NCBI GenBank assembly: GCA_017307785.1
Contig: JAFKGI010000065.1
Location: 1-35,614 of the forward strand
Source of the DNA: Vulcanimicrobiota bacterium
GTDB taxonomy: Bacteria; Vulcanimicrobiota; Xenobia; Xenobiales; JADMJV01
DNA length: 35,614 nucleotides
Direction of reading: 5' to 3'
Shown: positions 16,864 through 25,206 of the stretch, one piece after another
Numbering within the stretch: the stretch's first letter is position 1
How the letters are laid out: every line of letters starts with the position of its first letter
The notes under the pieces: model-generated
The model's database searches: none
Told to the model about the DNA's origin: nothing
The model's input: only the letters and a program-made list of their open reading frames with translations
Program-made: the position numbers and the translations under genes

Positions 16864-16880
16864 ATTAAGGGGCGATTAAG
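16864..16880. promoter_or_regulatory. ATTAAG direct repeats between divergent genes
   Basis: ATTAAG occurs at 16864-16869 and again at 16875-16880, 11 bases apart, one helical turn. The 72- to 114-base divergent region between the NRPS and the hydrolase also holds GTTAAC at 16843-16848 within TTAACAA (16844-16850). An 11-base direct repeat is the spacing used by OmpR/PhoB-type regulators, but the sequence itself does not match a known box. Weak evidence; it may be chance in a short AT-rich promoter region. Confidence 0.3.
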
Positions 16881-16902
16881 CAACCCGGCTTAGCCTGGCT
16901 TT

Positions 16903-17889
16903 ATGGATACGCTTCGCTCGCTCGGCCCCATCGTTTCGGAAGGTCTGCAATGGACCTTGATGCCTCAGGTCAAACTGGGGCAATTCGTGGCCGAGAAGGC
17001 CCAGAAAGCGCTTGGCCCCCAGCAGTCAGCCCCTCCGCCCGTCCAGCCCCAGCTCGTGCAGCAGGCGCCAGCGCCCCAAACCCTGCCGCCGCCTCAGAAA
17101 CATCAGTTGCCGCCCGGCAGCTACGATGTGGCCAGCATCACGCCCGAGCAACTCGACGGCCTGAAACATTCCAAGGACCCCAAAGACCAGGCCCTGGCCG
17201 CCACCATTCAACGCAGCCGCAGCGCCTACGCCGACATTCTGCAGAACGGCAGTCAGATCATCGCCAACCGCAGTGAAGGCAACGGCGGCCAGCCCGTTCT
17301 CACCGTGCTACCCCCCGGCTTCGACCCCAGCAAGGAAACTCGGGTGCACACCCATTACCACGGCTACAACGCCACCGTGGCCGACCCGAAAGCTCACGGA
17401 GCCGGCCTGACCAACCGAATCGAGGAAATTCAAAAGCGTGGAGGCGCCCAGACCGTGATCGTGTTGCCCGAATGCGCCAACGCCCAGGCCGGCAAATACG
17501 CCACCAACTGGAGCAATGTCAAAAGCCAGAGCGATACCACCAATCAGGCTCTCCAGGCAGCCGGAGTAAGCAATCCCACCTACCGGGTGGTTTCGGCTCA
17601 TTCCGGGGGCGGCGATGCCCTGACTTACGCCATCGGCCACGACAAAAGCGGCAACGGTCTACAAGCGGACCGGTTGGAATTGCAAGATTGCTTCTACGGG
17701 TCTCAGGGGCCGGTGGCCGGCTGGGCCAAAACCGAAAATGGTCAGGCCGCCCAATCGGTGGTCTACTTGCACGGGACCAACGACGCCAGCGACGCCGGTG
17801 TCAAAAAGGCCTTTGGCAATCGCTATCATCGTCAGGAGTACGGAGACCACAATAAGACCAATAAAATGATGGACTCCTATCCTGACTAA
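16903..17889 (+). CDS. Alpha/beta-hydrolase-like protein with Pro-rich linker
   Basis: 328 residues. Residues about 40-70 are a Pro/Gln-rich linker. From about residue 130 it looks like an alpha/beta hydrolase: THYHGYN (150-156) at the oxyanion-hole position, VIVLPE at a core strand, and Ser234 in VVSAHSGGG as the nucleophile elbow. Asp294 in LHGTNDAS and His316 in YGDHNKTN are candidates for the rest of the triad. The substrate is unknown and I do not recognise a named subfamily. There is no obvious signal peptide, although MDTLRSLGPIVSEGLQWTLMPQ could be an amphipathic segment. It is divergent from the NRPS, so a link to that pathway is possible but unsupported. A small hairpin follows at 17898-17912. 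Confidence 0.75.
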   Translation: MDTLRSLGPIVSEGLQWTLMPQVKLGQFVAEKAQKALGPQQSAPPPVQPQLVQQAPAPQTLPPPQKHQLPPGSYDVASITPEQLDGLKHSKDPKDQALAATIQRSRSAYADILQNGSQIIANRSEGNGGQPVLTVLPPGFDPSKETRVHTHYHGYNATVADPKAHGAGLTNRIEEIQKRGGAQTVIVLPECANAQAGKYATNWSNVKSQSDTTNQALQAAGVSNPTYRVVSAHSGGGDALTYAIGHDKSGNGLQADRLELQDCFYGSQGPVAGWAKTENGQAAQSVVYLHGTNDASDAGVKKAFGNRYHRQEYGDHNKTNKMMDSYPD

Positions 17890-17897
17890 ACTGAGTA

Positions 17898-17912
17898 CTC
17901 CCGTACCGGGAG
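17898..17912 (+). terminator. Short hairpin after the hydrolase gene
   Basis: CTCCCG (17898-17903) and CGGGAG (17907-17912) pair around TAC, within a looser ACTG...CAGT outer pairing (17890-17893 with 17916-17919). There is no T-run behind it, so efficiency as an intrinsic terminator is doubtful. It sits in the 57-base gap before the S41 protease gene, where it might only attenuate read-through. Confidence 0.35.
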
Positions 17913-17946
17913 GACCAGTATTTGAGGCACAGAAAATACCAATCGC

Positions 17947-19080
17947 GTGAAAAAGCTTCTTTTCGGACTTCTGCTCACCCTCCCCGCCCTGGCTCAGGAA
18001 AGCCGTTGGCACGACGTGGCCGGCGCTCTCCAGAAGTCGGCCTTTACTCCCACCACCGTCCAGCAATTGGATCGGGCGGCCTTGAAGGAAATTAATAAGC
18101 ATTTCCCCGCCGCCAGCCTGGAAGACGCCTGGGACCAGCATCCGGAAGCCCCGTTGCTGCAGTGGTCCACTCAGGGGGCCGCCGAACTGTTGAAAGACCC
18201 CTATCTCACCTATCTGGAGCCTCAGGCCTTCGCCAGCGTCATGAAAAAATTCGAAGGCGATGCCCAACCCGGCCCCGGCTTCTCCATCGTCAAAGATGGC
18301 CCCGGCCAACCGGTGCACGTCCTGGAGGTGGAGGCCAACGGCCCCGCTCAACTGCACGCCGGCGACGTCATCACCAGCCTGAACGGCCACAACACGGCCG
18401 AACTTTCCATCGAGTCGGCCCGCACCGAGCTGGAAGGCCCGGCCGGCAGCCTGCTGACTCTGCAGACCAGCCAGGGACAGTTCGAAGTGGAGCGGCACGC
18501 TCCCGACAAGAGAACCGTCACCTTCCAGACTCTCGACAACGGCGTCGGCTACCTCAAAATTCGCAATTTCGCCGCCTCCACTCCGGTGGAAGTGCAGCAG
18601 GCCCTGAGCCAGCTCAAGACCCAGAGTCTGCTCATCGATCTGCGCAACAATGGGGGAGGCCTGGTCAGCTCGGCCGTCCAGGTGTGCGCCAACTTTCTTC
18701 CCGGCGGTTCTCCGGTGGTGCGTCTCCAGCGCCGCAACGAAATGCAGCCTTACACCACCGACCGAACCGGCAACTCCACCACCAAAGTGGTGGTGTTGAT
18801 CAACGGCGAGTCCGCCAGCGCCGCGGAAATCATGGCCTCGGCCCTGCACGATCATGGTCGCGCCAAACTGGTGGGCACCACCAGCTTCGGCAAAGGCTGC
18901 GTGCAGCGTTACCTGCCCCTGGCCGACGGCGGCGGCCTCAAGTTTACCTCGGCTCTCTACCAGACGCCGGCCGGACACCAGATTCAGGGCCTGGGCATCG
19001 ACCCCGACGTCAAAGAAACCCTCGACCCGCTGACTCGTGCTCAGGGTCTGCTCAGCAGCTTGCTCAGCGACAAGACGTAA
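17947..19080 (+). CDS. S41-family C-terminal processing protease
   Basis: 377 residues, exported serine protease of the CtpA/Prc type, which trims or degrades periplasmic or cell-surface proteins. A short signal peptide is clear (KKLLFGLLLTLPALAQ, cleavage near residue 16). A PDZ-like domain spans about 108-180 (PVHVLEVEANGPAQ, HAGDVITSLNG). The protease core follows, with VGYLKIRNFA, LLIDLRNNGGG, the catalytic Ser291 in GESASAAEI and Lys316 in TSFGKGCVQ, separated by the 25 residues usual for the Ser-Lys dyad. One variation is SASAAE where SASASE is usual. The start is GTG at 17947 without a strong Shine-Dalgarno. It is probably in one transcription unit with the DUF885 gene 35 bases downstream. 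Confidence 0.93.
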   Translation: MKKLLFGLLLTLPALAQESRWHDVAGALQKSAFTPTTVQQLDRAALKEINKHFPAASLEDAWDQHPEAPLLQWSTQGAAELLKDPYLTYLEPQAFASVMKKFEGDAQPGPGFSIVKDGPGQPVHVLEVEANGPAQLHAGDVITSLNGHNTAELSIESARTELEGPAGSLLTLQTSQGQFEVERHAPDKRTVTFQTLDNGVGYLKIRNFAASTPVEVQQALSQLKTQSLLIDLRNNGGGLVSSAVQVCANFLPGGSPVVRLQRRNEMQPYTTDRTGNSTTKVVVLINGESASAAEIMASALHDHGRAKLVGTTSFGKGCVQRYLPLADGGGLKFTSALYQTPAGHQIQGLGIDPDVKETLDPLTRAQGLLSSLLSDKT

Positions 19081-19115
19081 AGTTTTTTAAGGGCGCTGCC
19101 CTAAGCTGAGCGGGT

Positions 19116-20927
19116 ATGTGCACCATTCACAATCAGCCCGTTGCCAACGCCAAAATCGCCTCTCGTCCGCGCGCCGCTGAAACGCGTTCGTCCGCCATAG
19201 ATACGGTGGAGCTCGGCTCCACGCCGGCACCGGAAATGCGCCGTCCCCAGTTTCCACAGAAGCCCGAATGGATCCGACGCAGCGACAAAGTCACTCAGCA
19301 GCTACTGGACATCGGCTTCGAGCGCTTTCCCGAAGGCGGCAGCTCCCAGGGTCTGAGCCAGTACGACGAGCAAGTTTCGGTGCCCACCTACGCCAACGAT
19401 CAGGCCTATTTCCAAAAACTGCGCGATTTCAAGGCCTCGGTGGAAGCCTCTCTGACTACCGAAAGCGATAAACGGGTAGCCCAGGATCTGCGCATCCTGG
19501 CCGACTCCGCCCAGCAAACGCTGGACGACGAAGCTTATTACGAAGAAAAGTGTGTGCCCTTCAACAATCCCACCGACTCCATTTACGGCAGTCTGGCCAA
19601 TTTGTTGGACGACCAGAATTCTCCCGATCGCTGGCAAGCGGCTGCCGCCCGGCTGAAGAAATACGCCGGATTAGAGCCGGGTTACCGGCCCATGGCGGAG
19701 GTTTTCCGCGAACGGGCCGAACTGCAAATGGCCAAACCCGACATGATTTACCCCTCGCGCGTGGCCGTGGAAAACGCCCTCAAGAATGACGCGCAGTTGC
19801 TCGACGGCATTCAGAGTTTGCTGGAAAAACAGGGAGTCAAAGATTGGCAGCCGGCCTTCGCCGCCCTCAAAGAGCAGTTGACCGCTTACGACGGTTGGCT
19901 ACGCGAAACCGTATTGCCCCAGACCCGTGAAGATTTCCGCTTGCCGGCTGATTCCTATCTGCGCAACTTCCGCAACATGGGCATTTCCGACGTCAGTCCC
20001 GAGCAACTGGCCGCCAAGGGCCGCCAGGCTTTTACCGATATTCAGGGCCAGATGCAGTCCGTCGCCCTGCAATTAGGCCAGACCGACTACCGGGAAGCGT
20101 TGAAGGTCCTGAAAAAAGACCAGATCGCGCCCGACCAGATTCTGCCGCTCTACAAATCCCGCCTGCAACAGATCGAAGGCATCATCCGCGAGAAAGATCT
20201 GGTCACCTTGCCGCCTGGCGAATGCGTCATCCGCCAGGCCACCCCGGCCGAGGCCGCCGCTTTTCCCAGCCCGCAGATGATCGCCCCGCCGCTGGTCAAC
20301 AACAACGGCGAGCGCGGCCAGTTCGTGCTGCCCCTGCTCAGCCCCGACGGCCAGAAGTTCGACGACTTTACTTACAACGCCATTTCCTGGCCGGTCACCG
20401 CCCACGAAGCCCGGCCCGGTCACGAGCTGCAGTTTGACGGCATGGTCGATCGCGGAGTTTCGCTGGCCCGGGCCGTTTATGCCGGCAACTCGGCCAACAT
20501 CGAAGGTTGGGGCCTCTATTCAGAATGGATGCTGCAGCCGCACATGCCGCTCGAAGGTCAGCTCTCCGCCCTGAATTCTCGCCAGTTGCGGGCCGCCCGC
20601 GCCTTCCTCGACCCGGAACTGCACGCGGGCAAAATCACCACCGACCAGGCTCGCGAAATCCTCAGCAAAGACGTAGGCTTGTCCGACAGCATGGTCAACT
20701 CGGAAATCCAGCGCTACACCTTCCGTGCTCCCGCCCAGGCCTGCAGCTATTTCTACGGTTTCGACCAGTTGCTGAGCCTACGCCAGGACGTCGAGCAGAA
20801 AATGGGAGCCGACTTCAAGGCCAAAGACTTCCACGACTTCGTTCTCGACCAGGGCCTCTTGCCGCCCAACCTGCTGCGCCAGGCCGTCATGGAGAAATTT
20901 GAACCGGGCGGCCCGCCCCGAGCGTAG
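19116..20927 (+). CDS. DUF885-family putative metallopeptidase
   Basis: 603 residues, of the usual size for the DUF885 family. The metal-binding signature is HEARPGHELQ (His430, Glu431, His436), matching the family's HExxPGH pattern, and Glu463 in NIEGWGLYSE is the downstream third ligand region. The protein is mostly helical. The family is thought to contain zinc-dependent peptidases, but the natural substrates are poorly known. I see no clear signal peptide: the first 50 residues (MCTIHNQPVANAKIASRPRA and on) look disordered, so it is probably cytosolic or exported by another route. GAGCGGG precedes the ATG. It lies between the S41 protease and a small membrane-anchored protein, which suggests a common role in envelope protein turnover (inference). 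Confidence 0.88.
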   Translation: MCTIHNQPVANAKIASRPRAAETRSSAIDTVELGSTPAPEMRRPQFPQKPEWIRRSDKVTQQLLDIGFERFPEGGSSQGLSQYDEQVSVPTYANDQAYFQKLRDFKASVEASLTTESDKRVAQDLRILADSAQQTLDDEAYYEEKCVPFNNPTDSIYGSLANLLDDQNSPDRWQAAAARLKKYAGLEPGYRPMAEVFRERAELQMAKPDMIYPSRVAVENALKNDAQLLDGIQSLLEKQGVKDWQPAFAALKEQLTAYDGWLRETVLPQTREDFRLPADSYLRNFRNMGISDVSPEQLAAKGRQAFTDIQGQMQSVALQLGQTDYREALKVLKKDQIAPDQILPLYKSRLQQIEGIIREKDLVTLPPGECVIRQATPAEAAAFPSPQMIAPPLVNNNGERGQFVLPLLSPDGQKFDDFTYNAISWPVTAHEARPGHELQFDGMVDRGVSLARAVYAGNSANIEGWGLYSEWMLQPHMPLEGQLSALNSRQLRAARAFLDPELHAGKITTDQAREILSKDVGLSDSMVNSEIQRYTFRAPAQACSYFYGFDQLLSLRQDVEQKMGADFKAKDFHDFVLDQGLLPPNLLRQAVMEKFEPGGPPRA

Positions 20928-20938
20928 CCTCTTCCACG

Positions 20939-21247
20939 ATGACAATTGGAAGAATGCTTTTCCTGGGTGCGGTCGCCGTAGCCGCCACTGCTGTTCTAAT
21001 CGTGGCCGTGTGCCCGGACCCGTTCGATCCCGACGACCAGGCCGGAGCCCAATACGACTGCGATCGGAACGCGGCCAACGTTCGTCAGGCCCTGACCGCC
21101 TACGCCGAAGAGCACGGCGGCCGCTTTCCGGCCACCCTGAAAGAGCTCGGCTCTCAGCCTGTCTGCCGAATGGCCAAAGCCGTGTTCTCCTACCATCCCA
21201 AGGGGCGAGCCTTCGAACTCTATTGCGAGCATCACGGAGTCCGCTGA
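20939..21247 (+). CDS. Small membrane-anchored, pseudopilin-like protein
   Basis: 102 residues. One N-terminal membrane helix (about 5-25, MLFLGAVAVAATAVLIVAV) is followed by a small exported domain with Cys residues at about 26, 41, 76 and 95 that might form disulfides. The stretch NVRQALTAYAEEHGGRFPATLKEL resembles the region after the helix in type II secretion pseudopilins and related proteins, where a small residue spacing and 'G.yP..l..L' occur. The usual GFTLIE-type prepilin cleavage site is missing, so it is not a standard pilin. It begins 11 bases after the DUF885 stop, so it is cotranscribed, and the strong terminator at 21257-21283 follows. Confidence 0.7.
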   Translation: MTIGRMLFLGAVAVAATAVLIVAVCPDPFDPDDQAGAQYDCDRNAANVRQALTAYAEEHGGRFPATLKELGSQPVCRMAKAVFSYHPKGRAFELYCEHHGVR

Positions 21248-21256
21248 AACGCAAAA

Positions 21257-21283
21257 AAGACCCCCGGACAAACCGGGGGTCTT
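21257..21283. terminator. Strong terminator between convergent genes
   Basis: AAGACCCCCGG (21257-21267) and CCGGGGGTCTT (21273-21283) form a perfect 11-bp stem around ACAAA. On the plus-strand side only TCTT follows. On the minus-strand side the run of six A at 21253-21258 gives a U-tract, so termination should be most efficient for the secreted-protein gene at 21297-21686, with a weaker effect on the plus-strand operon. Confidence 0.9.
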
Positions 21284-21296
21284 AAGGGCAGAAAGT

Positions 21297-21686
21297 TTAG
21301 CGATTGGCGGCTTCGATGTCGCGCACATCCCAGGCGCCGACAACGCTACCCGGCACCTTGTGGATGCCTTCGTAGTTGGCCAGGGTGTTGGGCTCGCCCG
21401 GGTTCACGACGCGAACGACCATACGCTTGGGCATGCACAGGCGGAGGTTGTCACCAACCTGCAGGGTGCTCTGCACCACCGGGCGCTCCGAGTACCAGAA
21501 CACGGCCATCGAAGGAATCTCGAGGTCCTTGCCGTCGGCGGTGCGCATCAAGATTTGACCCATGTGGGTGCCCTGGAAGGTGCCTTCCAAAATTTCATTC
21601 TGACGGAGTTCCAAAGTCTGGTCGGCGAAAGCCATACCCGTCAACAAAACCATACCGATTACAATCTTCTTCAACATTTTTACCAT
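21297..21686 (-). CDS. Small secreted hypothetical protein
   Basis: 129 residues from the ATG at 21686, or 126 from the ATG at 21677. A clean signal peptide (MLKKIVIGMVLLTGMAFA, cleavage before DQTLEL) leads to a compact beta-rich domain of about 105 residues: LRQNEILEGTF, GQILMRTADGKDLEIP, LQVGDNLRLCMP, RMVVRVVNPGEPN. The beta pattern could suit an SH3- or OB-like barrel but I recognise no family. The frame is open to 21755, but those upstream residues have no signal-peptide character. It is monocistronic, with its own terminator. Its position between envelope genes fits a periplasmic or surface role, which is inference. Confidence 0.78.
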   Translation of the reverse strand: MVKMLKKIVIGMVLLTGMAFADQTLELRQNEILEGTFQGTHMGQILMRTADGKDLEIPSMAVFWYSERPVVQSTLQVGDNLRLCMPKRMVVRVVNPGEPNTLANYEGIHKVPGSVVGAWDVRDIEAANR

Positions 21687-21816
21687 CCCGCTTTCGAGTG
21701 TTTTCTTCTGGACCCACCTTAAACCGGACGGCCCCCTCCAGACAGAAAGTGTCATACTCCCGCAAAAGTACCCTCATACCAGGAATTCCCATCGACCTGT
21801 GGCACATGACCGGCCT

Positions 21817-23616
21817 ATGCATGACTGTCAGAACGTAGCCGCCCTCTTTCACAGCCGCGTCCGCCAGACGCCTAACAGCGAAGCCTTCCGCTATCCCGTG
21901 GAGAATCGCTGGGAAAGCCTGACCTGGCAGCAGACCCGCGACCGGGTTCAGGACATCTCCGGCGGCCTGCTGTCCCTGGGACTGGGACCGGAAGAACGTT
22001 GCGCCATCCTGGCGGGTACCTGCATGGACTGGGTGTTGGCCGACCTGGGCATTCTTTGCGCCTCCGGCGCCACCACCACCATCTATCCGTCCAACACTCC
22101 CGAGGAGTGCGCCTTCATCCTCAGCGACTCGGGCACGCGTTTCGTCTTCGCCGAAAGCGACGACCAGGTGGCCAAGCTGCAGAAAGTCCGCCAGGACATT
22201 CCCAAGGTCGAGAAAGTCATCGTCTTTCACGGCACCCCCTCGCAGGATGAATGGGTCATCACCCTCGAGCAACTCAGCCAGAAGGGCCGGGGGCAGTTTC
22301 TCTCCCTTTCTTTTGAAGACGTCACCAAGGACGTGACCAAGGACAAGCTGGCCACCCTGATTTACACCTCGGGCACCACCGGCAATCCCAAGGGCGTCGA
22401 GTTGCTGCACGACTGCTGGCTCTACGAATCGGAGGGCATCGCCGCTCTCAACCTGATTCGCTACGACGATTTGCAGTATCTTTGGCTGCCGCTGGCCCAC
22501 TCGTTTGGCAAAGTGCTGCAGATGGCCCAGCTTCGCATCGGCTTCGCCACCGCCATCGACGGTCGTCCCGACAAACTGGTGGACAACCTGGCCGTCATCA
22601 AACCCACCTTCGTGGCCGCCGTGCCCCGCATCTTCGAGAAGATTTACGCCAAGATGGTCAGCGGCGCCAAAGAAAAGGGCGGTTGGCGTCAGAAGATCTT
22701 CAACTGGGCCATGAAGGTCGGCAAACTAGTTTCCAAGCTGCAGCAGAAAGGCAAACGCCCGGGCCTGCTGCTCTCCATGAAGCATTACCTGGCCAACCGG
22801 CTGGTCTTCTCCAAGCTCCAGGGTCTTTTCGGCGGGCGCCTGCGCTTCTTCGTCTCGGGCAGCGCCCCGCTCTCGCCCAACCTCAACGAGTTCTTCCACG
22901 CCGCCGGCGTGGTCATTTACGAAGGCTACGGTCTCACCGAAACCAGCGCCGCCAGCTTCGTCAACTTCCCCGGCCACAATCGCATCGGGACCGTCGGTCC
23001 GGCCCTGCCCGGAACCGAAGTGAAACTGGCCCCGGCCGACAGCGAAATTCTCATCAAAGGTCGAGGCGTCATGCGCGCCTACCACAATCAGCCCGAAATG
23101 ACGGCCGAAACCTTCACCGAAGACGGCTTTCTCAAGACCGGCGATATCGGCACCCTGGAAGACGGCTATCTGCGCATCACCGACCGCAAAAAGGACCTGA
23201 TCAAAACCTCAGGCGGCAAATACGTGGCTCCCCAGGCTCTGGAAGCCCAGCTCAAGCTGGCCTGCCCCCAGATCAGTCAGGTGCTGGTCCACGGAAACAA
23301 CCGCAACTTCTGCAGCTGTCTGGTGGCCCTCGACCCCGCCGCCATCAAAAGCTGGGCCACCCAGAACGGACTGACCAACCTCTCCTATGAGGAGCTGACC
23401 AAGAACGACAAGGTCCGGGAGATGATGCAAAGCGCCATCAACGGGGTCAACAAGACTCTGCCCAGCTACGAGACTCTCAAGAAGTTCGCCATTCTGCCGG
23501 CCGACCTCACTCTGGAAGAGGGCGACCTGACTCCCAGTCTCAAGCTCAAACGCAAAGCGGTGGAGGCCAAATACAAGGACCTTCTCGATAGTTTCTACGA
23601 GGGTGGCAAAGATTAA
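21817..23616 (+). CDS. Long-chain acyl-CoA synthetase (AMP-binding)
   Basis: 599 residues. It activates fatty acids with ATP through an acyl-adenylate and transfers them to CoA. Motifs in order: LIYTSGTTGNPKGV (ATP binding, about 181-194), LPLAHSFGKVLQMAQ, VPRIFEKIYAKM, IYEGYGLTETSA (adenine binding, about 367-378), FLKTGDIG, and ITDRKKDLIKTSGGKYVAP, then the C-terminal LTPSLKLKRKAVEAKY with its catalytic-loop lysine. Length and motifs match the bacterial FadD15/FAA-like group with the long helical insertion. A GTG at 21799 would add six residues; I prefer the ATG at 21817 because the family alignment starts there. The last 14 bases overlap uvsE. Its relation to the NRPS locus is distant; it is more likely to be in general lipid metabolism. 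Confidence 0.93.
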   Translation: MHDCQNVAALFHSRVRQTPNSEAFRYPVENRWESLTWQQTRDRVQDISGGLLSLGLGPEERCAILAGTCMDWVLADLGILCASGATTTIYPSNTPEECAFILSDSGTRFVFAESDDQVAKLQKVRQDIPKVEKVIVFHGTPSQDEWVITLEQLSQKGRGQFLSLSFEDVTKDVTKDKLATLIYTSGTTGNPKGVELLHDCWLYESEGIAALNLIRYDDLQYLWLPLAHSFGKVLQMAQLRIGFATAIDGRPDKLVDNLAVIKPTFVAAVPRIFEKIYAKMVSGAKEKGGWRQKIFNWAMKVGKLVSKLQQKGKRPGLLLSMKHYLANRLVFSKLQGLFGGRLRFFVSGSAPLSPNLNEFFHAAGVVIYEGYGLTETSAASFVNFPGHNRIGTVGPALPGTEVKLAPADSEILIKGRGVMRAYHNQPEMTAETFTEDGFLKTGDIGTLEDGYLRITDRKKDLIKTSGGKYVAPQALEAQLKLACPQISQVLVHGNNRNFCSCLVALDPAAIKSWATQNGLTNLSYEELTKNDKVREMMQSAINGVNKTLPSYETLKKFAILPADLTLEEGDLTPSLKLKRKAVEAKYKDLLDSFYEGGKD

Positions 23617-24481
23617 GAGCCGCTACGGTCTGGTCTGCCAGACCTTCTCCGAGGAAATTCGTTTCCGCACCATCACCCGCAAGCGCATGCTCTCCCTGGG
23701 AGAAGAGCAGCAAAAAGAGACCATTCGGGAGCTTTACAACCACAACCTGAAGAAGCTGGTGCAGGCCTTCGCCTATTGCCGCCAGCACGAAATCGGGTTG
23801 TTCCGCATCTCCAGCAACCTCTTGCCCTTTATGGACCACGAGTTGGGTCACGACTTGATGCGCCGCGAGTTTGCCCCGGCCTTGCAGGCGGTGGGGGAGC
23901 AGGCGGCGGATTTACGCCTGGTCATTCACCCCGACCAGTTCACCGTGCTCAATTCTGACAGTCCCGAGGTCATCCGCAACAGCATCGCCTTCCTGGCCGC
24001 TCAGGCCGAACTCCTGGATCTACTCGGGCAACCACGCTCCAGCTGGACTCCGCTGGAAATTCACGGCGGCAAATCCGACCGCTCTCAGCGGCTGGTTGAG
24101 GTCATCGACGGCCTTGCCGAACCCATTCGTAGCCGGCTGGTGCTGGAGAACGACGAGAAATGCTACTCGGCCGCCCAGATTCTGGAAGTCTGCCGGGCCA
24201 CCGGCGTGCCCATGGTTTTCGACGCCCACCACCACATCGTGCGCGAGAAACTCGACAGCTACGACCATCCCAGCGTGGCCGAAATGCTGGCCGCGGCCCG
24301 CTCCACCTGGCCGGACCCCGACTGGCAGCTGGTGCACATTTCCAATGGCCGCGCCCACTTCCAGGACATGGCCCACAGCGACCTCATTCACGTCATGCCG
24401 GCCTGCTACCGCGAAGCCCCCTGGATCGAAGTGGAAGCCAAGCACAAAGAGCTGGCCATTCAAGGTCTGTGCGACTTCTAG
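23603..24481 (+). CDS. uvsE: UV-damage endonuclease UvsE/UvdE
   Basis: 292 residues, near the usual length. It is a TIM-barrel metal-dependent endonuclease that nicks DNA 5' to UV photoproducts and some other lesions, starting alternative excision repair. Family signatures in order are RYGLVCQTF at the N terminus, FRISSNLLPFMDH, LVIHPDQFTVLNS, LEIHGGKSDR, LVLENDEKCYS, VPMVFDAHHHIVR and HISNGRAHFQDMAHSDLI. The many His, Asp and Glu in these strands are the metal ligands. The GTG start overlaps the acyl-CoA synthetase by 14 bases and has CGAGG just before it, so translation is probably coupled. Pairing of a lipid-activation gene with a DNA repair gene is odd and may be only compaction. Confidence 0.94.
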   Translation: MAKIKSRYGLVCQTFSEEIRFRTITRKRMLSLGEEQQKETIRELYNHNLKKLVQAFAYCRQHEIGLFRISSNLLPFMDHELGHDLMRREFAPALQAVGEQAADLRLVIHPDQFTVLNSDSPEVIRNSIAFLAAQAELLDLLGQPRSSWTPLEIHGGKSDRSQRLVEVIDGLAEPIRSRLVLENDEKCYSAAQILEVCRATGVPMVFDAHHHIVREKLDSYDHPSVAEMLAAARSTWPDPDWQLVHISNGRAHFQDMAHSDLIHVMPACYREAPWIEVEAKHKELAIQGLCDF

Positions 24482-24540
24482 GTGCTTGGGCCGCCTCCCA
24501 GGTTGCCTACCACTTCACGAAAAAGCCACGAACTCAACCG

Positions 24541-25179
24541 GTGATTCGGATCGCCCATCGCGGCGGAGCCGCCTATGCTCCGGAAAACACCCTGGAGGCC
24601 TGCCGGCGAGGCATCCAGGCCGGCGCCGACCTGCTGGAAACGGACGTGCGCCAGACCCGCGACGGCCGCCTGGTGCTCATGCACGACAGCCTGCTCTGGC
24701 GCACCACCGGCCGCTCCGGCCGCGTAGAGGACGTCGCTTACGATCCGAGCCTGCCCGCCTTTGACGACTTTCTGGCCCTGGCCAGAGAACACAACGTGCG
24801 GGTCTTCCCGGAAATCAAGGGCGCCGGAGTGGAAGAGAAAATGGTCGAAGCCATTTTCCGGCACCAAATGCAGGATCGCACCGTCATCCCCAGCTTCTCC
24901 ACCGCCGCCCTCAAGCGCGTCCACCAAAGGGCGCCCCAAATCGGACTCTGCCAGCTGCTCTACCCCTGGGTCCTGTGGCTCCCCCAACTGCCCGAGCACA
25001 TCCGCATCGTCGCCCCCATGGCCGAAGCCCTCCTCCTCAACCCCTGGATGGTCCGACAGGCCCGGCGACGCGGCCTGCAAGTCTGGCCCTGGTTTGCCGG
25101 CCTGGAAAACCGCCTCACCATCGCCTACCTCCAGTCCCTCGGCGTCGACGGCATCATCGCCGACAACCCCGCCTTCTAG
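24541..25179 (+). CDS. Glycerophosphodiester phosphodiesterase
   Basis: 212 residues from the GTG at 24541, short for the family (about 230-260). It hydrolyses glycerophosphodiesters to glycerol-3-phosphate and an alcohol. Motifs: IAHRGGAAYAPENT with His6, LLETDVRQTRDGRLVLMHD with Glu33, Asp35 and His48, and VFPEIKG with Glu91. The C-terminal GLQVWPWFAG and LGVDGIIADNP complete the TIM barrel. No earlier in-frame start exists after the UvsE stop, since the codons between hold no ATG, GTG or TTG. There is no signal peptide, so it should act in the cytosol. It lies 59 bases after uvsE. The tandem array at 25207 begins 27 bases after the stop. Confidence 0.9.
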   Translation: MIRIAHRGGAAYAPENTLEACRRGIQAGADLLETDVRQTRDGRLVLMHDSLLWRTTGRSGRVEDVAYDPSLPAFDDFLALAREHNVRVFPEIKGAGVEEKMVEAIFRHQMQDRTVIPSFSTAALKRVHQRAPQIGLCQLLYPWVLWLPQLPEHIRIVAPMAEALLLNPWMVRQARRRGLQVWPWFAGLENRLTIAYLQSLGVDGIIADNPAF

Positions 25180-25206
25180 CCCCCTCCCTCCTCGAAGCCC
25201 CGTCCC

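Noticed and set aside
19083..19105. A T-run followed by an AGGGC-GCT-GCCCT hairpin between the S41 and DUF885 genes
   Set aside because: The stem is only 5 bp and the T-run is on the wrong side for plus-strand termination; no minus-strand gene ends here.
21817..23616. The acyl-CoA synthetase as a loading enzyme of the NRPS locus
   Set aside because: It lies 5 kb away behind unrelated genes and a terminator, and has the features of a housekeeping long-chain acyl-CoA synthetase with no carrier protein nearby.
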